The position numbers and the translations under genes are program-made. 54,874 bases of DNA from an uncultured Bacteroidales bacterium. Lineage in GTDB: Bacteria > Bacteroidota > Bacteroidia > Bacteroidales > Muribaculaceae. The stretch is taken from NCBI GenBank assembly GCA_902776835.1, contig CACYRK010000034.1:1-54874 (forward strand), written 5' to 3'. A model generated the notes under the pieces. It saw nothing but the letters and a program-made list of their open reading frames with translations, searched no databases and was not told where the DNA came from. The first letter of the stretch is position 1. Each line of letters starts with the position of its first letter. This document shows positions 17,326-25,650 of the stretch, piece by piece.

Positions 17326-17561
17326 AATGATGGTTGTGTCACGTGGCCGAGTTGTTGTGGCGCACGAAAACTGGCACGAAATTACACAAAAGAGTTGAGT
17401 AATGCAAATTTTACACTCCTAGACAGAATTTAACAGAGGCTTTGCGTTAAATTCTCATAAAATTGCTTAATTCAGGCTCGCAATTTGGGCCCGATGCCTA
17501 AAAAAGTGCAAATGGGTGCAATTTGTGGAAATTTTTCTTTAATAATTGAATCGAAAATATA

Positions 17562-17569
17562 TATCTTTG
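17562..17569 (+). promoter_or_regulatory. -7 element of acpP
   Basis: TATCTTTG followed by CACC, 52 bases before the acpP start. The leader between them is AT-rich, as expected for a highly expressed Bacteroidota gene. Confidence 0.65.
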
Positions 17570-17620
17570 CACCCTGATTTACGCAGAAAATTCATATTTA
17601 ACAATTTAAAATTTAATATT

Positions 17621-17857
17621 ATGTCTGAAATTGCTGAAAGAGTAAAATCGATTATCGTTGACAAACTGGGTGTTAGTGAAAGCGAAGTAACCGAGCAGGC
17701 AACGTTTGCTCAGGACCTTGGCGCCGATTCTCTCGACACCGTGGAGTTGATTATGGAATTTGAGAAGGAATTCGATATCACCATCCCCGAGGAGAAGGCC
17801 GAAGCCATCCAGACTGTTAAGGACGCTATCGACTACATCGAGAACGCAAAGGCTTAA
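17621..17857 (+). CDS. acpP: Acyl carrier protein
   Basis: A 78-residue acidic protein that carries acyl chains on a 4'-phosphopantetheine arm in type II fatty acid synthesis. The attachment site is the Ser of [18 protein letters not shown]. The start at 17621 ([10 protein letters not shown]) gives the standard length, and the open frame upstream of it lies in the leader. fabF follows 54 bases later in the usual acpP-fabF order. Confidence 0.98.
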   Translation: MSEIAERVKSIIVDKLGVSESEVTEQATFAQDLGADSLDTVELIMEFEKEFDITIPEEKAEAIQTVKDAIDYIENAKA

Positions 17858-17858
17858 T

Positions 17859-17874
17859 CGCGTTACACAACGCG
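17859..17874 (+). promoter_or_regulatory. Small hairpin in the acpP-fabF gap
   Basis: CGCGTT-ACAC-AACGCG immediately after the acpP stop codon. It could protect the short acpP mRNA 3' end or reduce read-through to fabF. There is no T run, so a terminator is unlikely. Confidence 0.35.
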
Positions 17875-17911
17875 TTAAGCATCACCTTTTTACTACTATC
17901 TGAACTTTATT

Positions 17912-19195
17912 ATGGAATTAAAGAGAGTAGTGGTAACAGGTCTTGGCGCAATCACCCCGATCGGCAACGACGTGAAGTCGACATGGCAACACGCCATCGA
18001 CGGAGTGAGCGGCGCAGGGCCTATTACTCATTTTGATGCAACACTGTTCAAGACCAAGTTTGCCTGCGAGGTGAAGGACTTCGACCCGGCCAAATATCTC
18101 TTGAATCCCGACGACCGCAAGGAGTTGAAGGAGTTCAAGAAGACCGACCTGTACACACAGTACGCCCTGGCCTCGGCCAAGGAAGCGCTGGAGGACTCGA
18201 AGTTGCTTGATGGCGACACCGACCGCAACGAGGTGGGTGTGATTTTCGCCTCGGGCATCGGTGGCCTGCACACCTTTGAGGATCAGGCGGGCTACTATGC
18301 CCTCCACGAGGCCGATGGTCCACGCTATAGCCCCTTCTTCATCCCCACCATGATTGCCGACATCGCTGCCGGTCACATCTCGATGAAGTACGGCCTGCGC
18401 GGTCCCAACTATGGTGTGGTGTCGGCATGCGCCACAAGCACAAACGCCATGATCGACGCCTTCAACTACATCCGTCTGGGCAAAGCAGTGGCTATCGTCA
18501 CCGGCGGCTCGGAAGCCCCGATTTTCCCGGCTGGTGTGGGTGGCTTCAACTCGATGCACGCCATCAGCACGCGCAACGACGACCCGCAGGGTGCCTCGCG
18601 CCCCTTCAGCGCGTCGCGCGACGGATTCGTCATGGGCGAGGGCGGTGTGTGCCTCATCTTTGAGGAACTGGAGCACGCCCTGGCACGCGGAGCCAAAATT
18701 TATGGCGAGGTGATAGGCGGTGGCATGAGCGCCGACGCTTACCACATCACCGCCTCGCACCCCGAGGGACTGGGCGCCACCCTGGTGATGCAACGCGCGC
18801 TTGACGATGCCGGCATACGTGCCGACGAGGTGGACTACGTGAACGTTCACGGCACATCCACCCCGGTGGGCGACCTGAGCGAGGCCAAGGCTATCAAGGA
18901 CGTCTTTGGCGACCACGCCTACAAGATGAACATCAGTTCCACCAAGTCGATGACCGGACACATGCTCGGAGCCACCGGCGCCATGGAAGCCCTGTTCTGC
19001 ATCTTGGCATGCGTCAACGACATCGTGCCCCCGACAATCAACCATGCCGATGGCGACGACGACGAGAACCTGGACTACCGCATGAACTTCACCTTCAACA
19101 AGGCGCAGAAGCGCACTGTAAACATCGCCCTGTCGAACACCTTCGGCTTCGGCGGTCATAACGCCAGCATCATCGTCAAGAAGTACAACGGTTAA
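17912..19195 (+). CDS. fabF: Beta-ketoacyl-ACP synthase II
   Basis: A 427-residue condensing enzyme that elongates acyl-ACP with malonyl-ACP. The catalytic Cys sits in SACATSTNAMIDAF (near residue 172), and the two His residues in NVHGTSTPVGDLSEAKA and SMTGHMLGATGAMEA. The C-terminal NTFGFGGHNASIIVKK is typical. The protein is slightly longer than Escherichia coli FabF, as is usual in Bacteroidota. It lies between acpP and rnc. Confidence 0.97.
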   Translation: MELKRVVVTGLGAITPIGNDVKSTWQHAIDGVSGAGPITHFDATLFKTKFACEVKDFDPAKYLLNPDDRKELKEFKKTDLYTQYALASAKEALEDSKLLDGDTDRNEVGVIFASGIGGLHTFEDQAGYYALHEADGPRYSPFFIPTMIADIAAGHISMKYGLRGPNYGVVSACATSTNAMIDAFNYIRLGKAVAIVTGGSEAPIFPAGVGGFNSMHAISTRNDDPQGASRPFSASRDGFVMGEGGVCLIFEELEHALARGAKIYGEVIGGGMSADAYHITASHPEGLGATLVMQRALDDAGIRADEVDYVNVHGTSTPVGDLSEAKAIKDVFGDHAYKMNISSTKSMTGHMLGATGAMEALFCILACVNDIVPPTINHADGDDDENLDYRMNFTFNKAQKRTVNIALSNTFGFGGHNASIIVKKYNG

Positions 19196-19203
19196 TACCT
19201 AAC

Positions 19204-19992
19204 ATGGTATTTTCCAATCTCATATCACTCATAAGGCTCCTTTTCGTAAAGGATAAGGAGCTTTATGTTTTTATACACAAGATTACCGGCTACTACCCGC
19301 GCGACATCAGCATTTACCAACTCGCGCTGGTGCACCGCAGTAAGCCCGTGCGCATGCCCGACGGACGCTGGGCCAACAACGAGCGCCTGGAGTTTCTTGG
19401 CGACGCCGTGCTCGACTGCGTAGTGGCCGAATACCTCTACACCAACTACCCCAAAAAGCACGAGGGCTTCCTGACCTCGACACGCGCCAAGATTGTGCAG
19501 CGCGAGAGCCTGAACCGCGTGGGCAACGTGTTTCACATCGACACCCACGTGCGCGCCTCGGCGCACTCCACCTCACACAACAGTTACATCAGCGGCAACG
19601 CCGTCGAAGCGCTCGTGGGCGCCGTGTATCTCGACCAGGGCTACAAGCGCTGCCGCCGATTCATCATCAAGCGCATCATCCAGGACAACTTCGACCTCAA
19701 CGACCTGGTTCGCACCGAGTTGAACTTCAAGTCGCGCCTCATCGAATGGACGCAGAAATACCGCGTCAGCATCGAGTTTGAACTCATCGACACCTACACT
19801 GACAGCGACAACAACCCCATCTTCAAGACCGCCGTAATGCTCGGAGGCATCTTTGCCGCCGACGCCACCGGCTACAGCAAGAAGGAGTCGCACCAAGGTG
19901 CCTCAAAGCGCGTGCTCGACCGCCTGAACAGCGACCCCATCTTCAAAGAGCAAGTCCTCAGCACCGCCACCGCCCCACCCGCCGAAGGATAA
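19204..19992 (+). CDS. rnc: Ribonuclease III
   Basis: A 262-residue double-strand-specific endoribonuclease used in rRNA and mRNA processing. The catalytic signature NERLEFLGDAVLDCVVAEYL lies near residue 60, the second acidic block GNAVEALVGAVYLDQGY near residue 135, and a C-terminal dsRNA-binding domain at about 175-250 (GGIFAADATGYSKKESHQGA). It begins eight bases after fabF and completes the acpP-fabF-rnc operon common in Bacteroidales. The N-terminal extension of about 30 residues is also usual there. Confidence 0.96.
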   Translation: MVFSNLISLIRLLFVKDKELYVFIHKITGYYPRDISIYQLALVHRSKPVRMPDGRWANNERLEFLGDAVLDCVVAEYLYTNYPKKHEGFLTSTRAKIVQRESLNRVGNVFHIDTHVRASAHSTSHNSYISGNAVEALVGAVYLDQGYKRCRRFIIKRIIQDNFDLNDLVRTELNFKSRLIEWTQKYRVSIEFELIDTYTDSDNNPIFKTAVMLGGIFAADATGYSKKESHQGASKRVLDRLNSDPIFKEQVLSTATAPPAEG

Positions 19993-20092
19993 TACTATAG
20001 ATGCTATCATTGCTATTGTTGTTATAAAACCATCGCTGTCCAGTAAAACCATTCAAGGGTATGAGATAATACAATTGGGTTAGAGCAAAAGA

Positions 20093-20175
20093 GGGTGTGT
20101 CATAATTCAAAAAGATTGGGACAGAAGTTCCTCCCCTAAGTTAGGGGAGGTGGCCCAATGGGCCAGAGGAGTGTG
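20093..20175 (+). repeat. Left copy of a dispersed repeat (half of a MITE-like element)
   Basis: Starts with GGTGTGTCATAATTC and contains CCCCTAAGTTAGGGG and GGTGGCCCAATGGGCC. It is nearly identical and in direct orientation to 22888-22972. The opposite inverted end present at 23181-23195 is not found next to this copy, so it looks truncated. Confidence 0.8.
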
Positions 20176-20315
20176 TCCTGACTTCGTCACTTTTTTCTTC
20201 CAGTGGTTGATTGGTTTTCTTGCTGATAGATCAGTTCAGCAGATGAAATTTCCAATAAGGTTCATAATTGGGACCATTTTGTCCAGAGCAAGCCCTGTGC
20301 GCCCACATAACAAAA

Positions 20316-20341
20316 CAACCGGCCACTTACGCGGTCGGTTG
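20316..20341 (-). terminator. Terminator of the toxin-antitoxin operon
   Basis: On the minus strand CAACCGACC and GGCCGGTTG arms (one mispair) around a short loop, followed by TTTTG. It lies about 45 bases after the antitoxin stop codon. Confidence 0.55.
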
Positions 20342-20384
20342 CTCAAAGGCGAAGCGGAGAAAAAAAAGTCTTTTGAATGCAAAG

Positions 20385-20687
20385 TCACCGTGCTGGTTGT
20401 AAGGTCACAACCAGTCCCATAGCAGCAGCGATTTTGTAAAGTGTAGAAACAGTTGGTATGGTCAATCCACGTTCAACGCGTGAAATATAACCTTTGTCCG
20501 CACCAATTCTTGCGGCAAGCTCAGCCTGGGTCAATCCAGCATTTTTCCTCGCATCTAGAAGAATTTGTGCATTATATTCTTCCCAAGCATGAGCAATTGC
20601 CTGTTTGCGGCTTTCGCTGCCCACTTCACCAAACTCACGTGCGAGTTCGGCGCTTACGTCATAAATTTGATTGTCCTTTTTGTGCAT
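20385..20687 (-). CDS. XRE-family antitoxin (HigA-like)
   Basis: A 100-residue DNA-binding protein. Residues about 45-98 are a classic HTH_3 domain (LTQAELAARIGADKGYISRV, ERGLTIPTVSTLYKIAAAMG). The N-terminal arm (YDVSAELAREFGEVGSES) may wrap the toxin. It follows the toxin gene with a 29-base overlap, the toxin-first order typical of HigBA and related systems. It probably represses the operon through the palindrome at 21014-21035. Confidence 0.88.
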   Translation of the reverse strand: MHKKDNQIYDVSAELAREFGEVGSESRKQAIAHAWEEYNAQILLDARKNAGLTQAELAARIGADKGYISRVERGLTIPTVSTLYKIAAAMGLVVTLQPAR

Positions 20688-20997
20688 AGTATTCTCCTTT
20701 CAATCTTAATGCTTTGTCAATTTCTTTCTTTGGCGTTTTCTGCGATTTCTTACGAAAGCAGTTAAACAAGACTACGATTGTCTCACCATCATAAATAAAA
20801 AACAGTCGGAATTCATTGTTGCCATATGTGACACGGAACTCATATAGGCCATCACGAATATATTTAATATAATGATGGGGAATTTTCTCCTCAGACTCAA
20901 ATAGCAATAACGCTCGCATTATCTTTTTACGCTCATTGTCCGAAAGCGATGACATGAACTCTTGATAGTAGCCTTTATATGCGATTATCCTTCTCAT
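20659..20997 (-). CDS. RelE/HigB-type toxin (phage-derived Gp49-like family)
   Basis: A 112-residue basic protein. The start at 20997 (MRRIIAYKGYYQEF) lies just below the promoter, while the longer frame would begin inside it. The core DGLYEFRVTYGNNEFRLFF and YDGETIVVLFNCFRKKSQKT matches Gp49-like RelE-superfamily toxins, which cleave mRNA on the ribosome. The basic C-terminal helix (KKEIDKALRLKGEYY) is standard. It pairs with the XRE antitoxin downstream. Confidence 0.88.
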   Translation of the reverse strand: MRRIIAYKGYYQEFMSSLSDNERKKIMRALLLFESEEKIPHHYIKYIRDGLYEFRVTYGNNEFRLFFIYDGETIVVLFNCFRKKSQKTPKKEIDKALRLKGEYYAQKGQSNL

Positions 20998-21001
20998 GCT
21001 G

Positions 21002-21035
21002 CAAAGGTAAGTAAAGTTGTACAATTATACAACTT
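21002..21035 (-). promoter_or_regulatory. Promoter and operator palindrome of the toxin-antitoxin operon
   Basis: The minus-strand -7 element TACCTTTG (21009-21002) starts only a few bases before the toxin start codon. A perfect palindrome, AAGTTGTA-CAATTA-TACAACTT (21014-21035), covers the expected -33 region. This is the expected place for HigA-type autorepression. Confidence 0.7.
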
Positions 21036-21341
21036 TTCGGCTGAAATTTTCGTTTTTTTTAAATCTTTTAACACCCACATGGCTTACGATTCGGGAAATA
21101 TGTTGTATATTTGCTAATGGTTTGGAAACAATCCACCGACATTTTGAAAAAGAAGCGACATGCTTATTCTAGTAATTTGAAAACATAGGAAATTTTCAAG
21201 ATTCGAACACAAGAGGACGAGTTGACTGGAATAGTCCAATTCCTATAATACAGATGCCCATAGGCTTATTCGAATCTTGTAATATCCTGTACAACTATCA
21301 ATTAACAACTAGCAAAAGTAAACACAAATAAAGTATAAACA
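21036..21341. other. AT-rich gap upstream of the BspA-like gene
   Basis: No gene is seen. TATATTTG at 21106-21113 (plus strand) fits the -7 consensus and could start the BspA-like transcript with a leader of about 220 bases. There is no clear -33 element. The remainder is unremarkable. Confidence 0.45.
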
Positions 21342-22523
21342 ATGAAAAAGATAATTCTAATTGCAGTATCGATTGTTGTAACTTTCAATGCTAATGCCTA
21401 CGATTTTATAGTCAAAGGCTTGTGCTACAATAAAAACGCAGACGACACGACAGTCACCGTTGAATCATCAACTATGGGCAAATCCCTCAACAATAATGTT
21501 ATTATTCCTCCAACCGTTAAGAACAAACGTAAGTCATATTCGGTTACTTCAATAGGTGAAAATGCGTTCAATTGTTGCGAAAACTTGACAAGCGTGTCCA
21601 TACCCAACTCCGTCACTTCAATCGGCAACAAAGCGTTCGGGGGTTGCAAAGGCTTGACAAGCGTAATTATTCCTAACTCCGTCACTTCAATCGGAGACCG
21701 AGCGTTTGAGGGTTGCCAAAATTTGACGAGCGTGACCATTGGCAACTCCGTCACTTCAATTGGTATACTAGCATTCTGGAGTTGCAATTTAAAGAGTTTG
21801 ACCATACCCAACTCCGTCACTTCAATCGGTGAAAATGCATTCAAGAGTTGCGAAAACTTGACGAACGTAAACATACCAAACTCCGTCACCGAAATCGGAA
21901 ACAACGCGTTCTGGGGTTGCAAAGGTTTGACGAGCGTGACTATACCCAACTCTGTCACTTCAATCGGTGCAGAAGCGTTCCATTATTGCGAAAACTTAAC
22001 AAGCGTAATAATCCCCAACTCAGTCTCCGAAATCGGTAAAGAGGCATTCCAAGGTTGCGATAACTTGAAGAGCGTAATAATCCCCAACTCAGTCACTTCA
22101 ATCGCAGATAACGCATTCGACACTTGGAATACAGAGATTATTGGCAATTCAGATGAGATTAAAAGACTTAGAAAATTGGATGATGAGATTGAGGAAAGTA
22201 TTGCTCAAGAACAAGAGTATAATGAATCATTATTAAACTCAATATCGCAAAAAATAGGTGCAAGTACTTATAACGCCCTGTCTTCTGGTCGCATAACTCA
22301 AGGTATGCGCTTGAGCAGCATTAAATATTACAAAGGTGAAATCGGAAGATATGAGAGTGAGAATAATCGTGGGATATTCTATATTCTATTTCTAAATCCT
22401 CTTCGTGAGACGAATGGATACACACTTTATGAAGCCCAATTCGTGTCTGCTCATTACACACAGAATAGACCTTATTACAAGTTCTGGGTTAATAATGATG
22501 TGGTGACTAGTTACCAAAGGTAA
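21342..22523 (+). CDS. BspA-like secreted leucine-rich repeat protein
   Basis: A 393-residue exported protein with signal peptide MKKIILIAVSIVVTFNANA. From about residue 67 to 260 it has roughly eight LRR_5 repeats of 22-23 residues (SVTSIGENAFNCCENLTSVS, IPNSVTSIGNKAFGGC). The repeats are also visible as 66-69 base units in the DNA, so recent expansion or slippage is likely. A separate C-terminal region of about 115 residues (KLDDEIEESIAQEQEY, GYTLYEAQFVSAHY) is unrecognised. BspA-type proteins bind host proteins or bacteria. The gene is much more AT-rich than its surroundings. Confidence 0.88.
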   Translation: MKKIILIAVSIVVTFNANAYDFIVKGLCYNKNADDTTVTVESSTMGKSLNNNVIIPPTVKNKRKSYSVTSIGENAFNCCENLTSVSIPNSVTSIGNKAFGGCKGLTSVIIPNSVTSIGDRAFEGCQNLTSVTIGNSVTSIGILAFWSCNLKSLTIPNSVTSIGENAFKSCENLTNVNIPNSVTEIGNNAFWGCKGLTSVTIPNSVTSIGAEAFHYCENLTSVIIPNSVSEIGKEAFQGCDNLKSVIIPNSVTSIADNAFDTWNTEIIGNSDEIKRLRKLDDEIEESIAQEQEYNESLLNSISQKIGASTYNALSSGRITQGMRLSSIKYYKGEIGRYESENNRGIFYILFLNPLRETNGYTLYEAQFVSAHYTQNRPYYKFWVNNDVVTSYQR

Positions 22524-22673
22524 CCTTTATACATATGGCAAAAGATCGAACATTGGAATCCAATCTTGGCTCATAACAGCATGACTGATTGGGCTCCCGT
22601 CGTTGGTTTTGACAATGAAGACCAAAATGGAACCTTCACGAGGACAAGATTTGTCGTCATATTATCAAGGTAA
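22524..22673 (+). pseudogene. In-frame coding remnant directly after the BspA-like stop codon
   Basis: After the TAA at 22521 the same frame stays open for 49 codons to a second TAA at 22671. It reads IWQKIEHWNPILAHNSMT then DWAPVVGFDNEDQNGTF and RTRFVVILSR. There is no start codon near its beginning. It may be the tail of another gene left by a deletion, or a former extension of the BspA-like protein. The family is unknown. Confidence 0.35.
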
Positions 22674-22887
22674 CAGCCATTTTGTTTTTCAAATAGTTAC
22701 ATTTTCAAATTTCAGATTTTGCCCTATTTTTTACATATTACCCTCCCTATATCGTCCCGACATGGTGCCACGCTAAGGCTCTGACAGATAGTTAATAAAC
22801 CCTGATTAATAAGTTAAAATATATTAGTTATATTAGTTTCATTTGCTGTTTCTACGGAAAAAGACAAGAGGAATTGTGCTAATTGAG

Positions 22888-23195
22888 GGCGTGTCATAAT
22901 TCAAAAAGGTTGGGACAGAAGTTGCCCCCCCCTAAGTTAGGGGAGGTGGCCCAATGGGCCAGAGGAGTGTGTGATAACGCACTGGTTGTAAATTATTTAC
23001 TCCTTAACACACGCCCCCGCCCAATGTTGGGTCGAGTGGCAATGCCTTCGGCACCACACGCTGAGCTTCGCTCAACACGTGCTTTGCCATCGCCCCGAGC
23101 ACTGCTCTTGAGCAAACTCAATCTCTGCATTCGGCTCGCTCCATTGGTCTAACTTAGAGGGGGAGTTTTCAGCCATAACCGAATTATGACACACC
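22888..23195. mobile_element. MITE-like element, about 308 bp
   Basis: Terminal inverted repeats GGCGTGTCATAATTC (22888-22902) and GAATTATGACACACC (23181-23195) pair at 13 of 15 positions. Just inside are CCCCCTAAGTTAGGGG and a reverse CTAACTTAGAGGGGG block. The middle is GC-rich and non-coding in appearance, so the 89-codon frame within it is treated as chance. The first 85 bp are repeated at 20093-20175. No transposase is present. Bases 22674-22887 and 23196-23365 hold nothing recognisable. Confidence 0.7.
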
Positions 23196-23365
23196 TACTT
23201 GCTAACGAATTGATCCTGTGGCTATTTTATGCCGAACTTACGTTATATTACCCTGCCAACCGTGCTGCCTGCTGTCGATTATTAAGGAAGAAAACGGGAT
23301 TACATATCCCCCTTCTTTACATGACGTCGCTGCTGTAACGCAGCCAACACAACCATCTGCAATCT

Positions 23366-23403
23366 AAACTAAATGAGGCGCTTGCAGGCGCCTCATTTAG
23401 TTT
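23366..23403 (-). terminator. Terminator of the EEP-family gene
   Basis: Perfect 16-bp stem (AAACTAAATGAGGCGC / GCGCCTCATTTAGTTT) with a 6-base loop, overlapping the stop codon of the minus-strand gene. Confidence 0.75.
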
Positions 23404-24419
23404 ATTGCTGGACTTCCTTGACCAGGTAAATCATTGTTGGGAAGTGGTCGCTGTAGCCGTTTAGGAAGACACCGCCGGAATAAGTACGCAGCGGGTAGCC
23501 TTGCCTGTCGCCTTCGCGAGTCTTCAGGAACTCACGATTGAGGACCTCGGCGCGCAGGAATGTCAACTGTGGCTTATCCGATGATTTGGTCGAAGAGGTT
23601 CCACTGTCCGCGATAGCCCAGCGTGCCGATACCGCGGTCGAGCAACTTCCAGAAGGGGTTGTACAGGTCGCCCAAGTGGCGCACATCCTTGATTTCGCGC
23701 TTGGCACCCAGGTTGACGGCGCAACTGCGATTCTGCGGGTCGTCGTTAAGGTCACCCATGAAGATGATGCCCTGATTGGGGTCGTCGAGCAACAGCGAGT
23801 CGATGGTGTGGCGCGCCATGTCGGCCGTGGCCTCACGCAGGTAACTCGACTGCTCCTCGCCGCCCAGTCGCGACGGCCAGTGGTTAACGATGACGCTGAC
23901 CTTGTCGCCGGCGAGCATACCGGTGACGCACAACTGGTCGCGGGTGCGGAAGGTGGGATAACTCTCGATATACAGGCGCTGGTTGGTTACATTGAGCACC
24001 TGGAAATAACGCGGGTTGTAGAGCAGGCCCACGTCCACGCCACGGCGGTCGGGACCATCGTGGTGAACGATTTGATAGCGCTGGCTCTTGAGTTCGGGCT
24101 CACGCACCAAGTCTTGCAGCACAGTGATGTTTTCAATCTCACTCACGCCGATGAGCACAGGCAGCGTTGGGTTGCCCGTGATGGTCATCTGACTGATGGC
24201 GTAAGCCATGTTGTGCTGTTTCTGCCAGTACTTTTGATTATTCCACTGTCGAGCACCCACAGGCGAGAATTCCAGATCGTACTGTCCATTATTGTTAATG
24301 GTGTCAAACAGGTTCTCCAAGTTGTAGAACATAACGCCATATTGGTTATAGCGCTTGTCCTGAGCCATTGCTGGCAAGATCATGATCAATGCCAGGGCAA
24401 ACAAAGCAAGTCGTTTCAT
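23402..24419 (-). pseudogene. Endonuclease/exonuclease/phosphatase family protein, frameshifted near its 3' end
   Basis: The start at 24419 gives a signal peptide (MKRLALFALALIMILPAMAQ). The EEP fold is clear: MFYNLENLFD, GVSEIENITVL, RRGVDVGLLYNP, VNHWPSRLGGEE and FMGDLNDDP. The first frame stops at 23574 after GQWNLFDQIIG. The other frame continues at once with the missing end (DKPQLTFLRAEVLNREFLKT, YSGGVFLNGYSDHFPTMIYL), including the catalytic-type SDH. One extra base, or a loss of two, near 23574-23585 explains this. It is a real mutation or a sequence error. The enzyme would lack its last active-site segment. Confidence 0.85.
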
Positions 24420-24448
24420 ATCGTAAGGAGTTTTGTTTCGATTTTGGG

Positions 24449-24480
24449 CAAAGTTACAACTAATTTTGCGAAGTAGCAAA
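24449..24480 (-). promoter_or_regulatory. Promoter of the EEP-family gene
   Basis: On the minus strand TTTG (24480-24477), a 20-base spacer and TAACTTTG (24456-24449) lie 30 bases before the start at 24419. Confidence 0.7.
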
Positions 24481-24510
24481 CAAAAACGCATAAGTAAATA
24501 AAAAAAGTGC

Positions 24511-24518
24511 TATCTTTG
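24511..24518 (+). promoter_or_regulatory. -7 element of the two-component operon
   Basis: TATCTTTG followed by CACAAT, 35 bases before the histidine kinase start. Confidence 0.65.
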
Positions 24519-24552
24519 CACAATATTCACGAGAATAAGAAAAAACGACACA

Positions 24553-25650
24553 ATGTCAAGATTAAGTTATACCACCATACGCCGCGACTGGCTCATCCAC
24601 ATCTTGTGCTGGGGCATAGTCGTGTTTCTGCCTCTGCTGCTGTTCACCCCCAGCGACTCTGTAGAGGTGACCTTGCTGCGCTGGCTGCGCAGCCTGGGCA
24701 GCCCGTTGTGCTACATGGCACTGTTCTACCTCAACTACTTCTGGCTCATTCCGCGGTTCTACTTAGGCAACCGCAAGAAAGTGTTTTTTGCCATTAATGT
24801 TGTGGCCATCATTGTGATGGTGCTGGTGATGACGCAGTGGTGGCACGTGTTCAACCAGTTGCTTGCCAGCAGCGAGCCCAGCCGTCCACCTCGCGCCCCC
24901 CAGCCGATGCACTACATGCGCTACTTCTACAATGCCGTGTCGCTGGTGCTGGTGGTGGGCTTGAGCCTGGCGGTGCGCATGACGCAGCGCTGGCAGCACA
25001 TCGAGCAGGCCCGCAAGGAAGCCGAGCGCAGCCGCACCGAGGCCGAACTGAGCAACCTGCGCAACCAACTCAACCCGCACTTCCTGCTCAACACGCTCAA
25101 CAACATCTACGCCCTCATCGCCTTTGACACCGAGAAGGCGCAGATGGCCGTCGACGAGTTGAGCAAACTGCTGCGACACGTGCTCTACGACAATCAGGAG
25201 AACTTTGTGCCGCTTTACAAGGAAGTGGCTTTCATGCAGAACTATGTGGAACTGATGAAGATACGCGTCACCAAGGGCGTGAAAATCACCACCGACATCG
25301 ACATCGCGCCCGACAACGCCACACCCATCGCGCCGCTGATTTTCATCTCGCTCATCGAGAACGCCTTCAAGCACGGCATCGCACCCGACGGCACCGGCAC
25401 CATCCACATCGCCATGCACGAGAACGACGGCCACATCACCTGCGAGATTGTCAACAGCAACCATCCCAAGCGCGCCAACGACAAGAGCGGCAGCGGAATA
25501 GGGCTGGAGCAGGTTGCCAAACGCCTGCAGTTGCTCTACGATGGCCACTACGACTGGCAGCGCGGCACGCGCAACAACAACAGCGAGTACTTCTCGCGCA
25601 TCGAACTCGACGTTAACCACATAAATCCACTTACCGATGAACAACGATAA
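24553..25650 (+). CDS. LytS/YpdA-type sensor histidine kinase
   Basis: A 365-residue membrane kinase. About four hydrophobic segments occupy residues 10-150 (LIHILCWGIVVFLPLLLF, AINVVAIIVMVLVM, AVSLVLVVGLSLAVRM) with no large periplasmic sensor. After a coiled stretch comes the His_kinase box LRNQLNPHFLLNTLNNIYAL, phospho-acceptor His near residue 176. The N box is LIENAFKHGIA and the G box GSGIGLEQVAKRLQ. It overlaps the response regulator gene by 14 bases, so they form a cognate pair. The signal is unknown. Confidence 0.93.
   Translation: MSRLSYTTIRRDWLIHILCWGIVVFLPLLLFTPSDSVEVTLLRWLRSLGSPLCYMALFYLNYFWLIPRFYLGNRKKVFFAINVVAIIVMVLVMTQWWHVFNQLLASSEPSRPPRAPQPMHYMRYFYNAVSLVLVVGLSLAVRMTQRWQHIEQARKEAERSRTEAELSNLRNQLNPHFLLNTLNNIYALIAFDTEKAQMAVDELSKLLRHVLYDNQENFVPLYKEVAFMQNYVELMKIRVTKGVKITTDIDIAPDNATPIAPLIFISLIENAFKHGIAPDGTGTIHIAMHENDGHITCEIVNSNHPKRANDKSGSGIGLEQVAKRLQLLYDGHYDWQRGTRNNNSEYFSRIELDVNHINPLTDEQR

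Noticed and set aside
17918..19159. 413-codon frame antisense to fabF
   Set aside because: It lies fully within fabF, whose active-site motifs are complete, so it is a composition artefact.
21543..22112. CRISPR-like periodicity around 66-69 bases
   Set aside because: The repeats are within an intact reading frame and encode LRR_5 units, with no constant repeat/variable spacer pattern.
22883..23152. 89-codon plus-strand frame inside the 308-bp MITE-like element
   Set aside because: It runs through repeat sequence shared with 20093-20175, and the translation has no protein-like features.
23366..23403. Palindrome considered as an attachment or operator site
   Set aside because: A 16-bp stem with a 6-base loop overlapping a stop codon is better explained as an intrinsic terminator.
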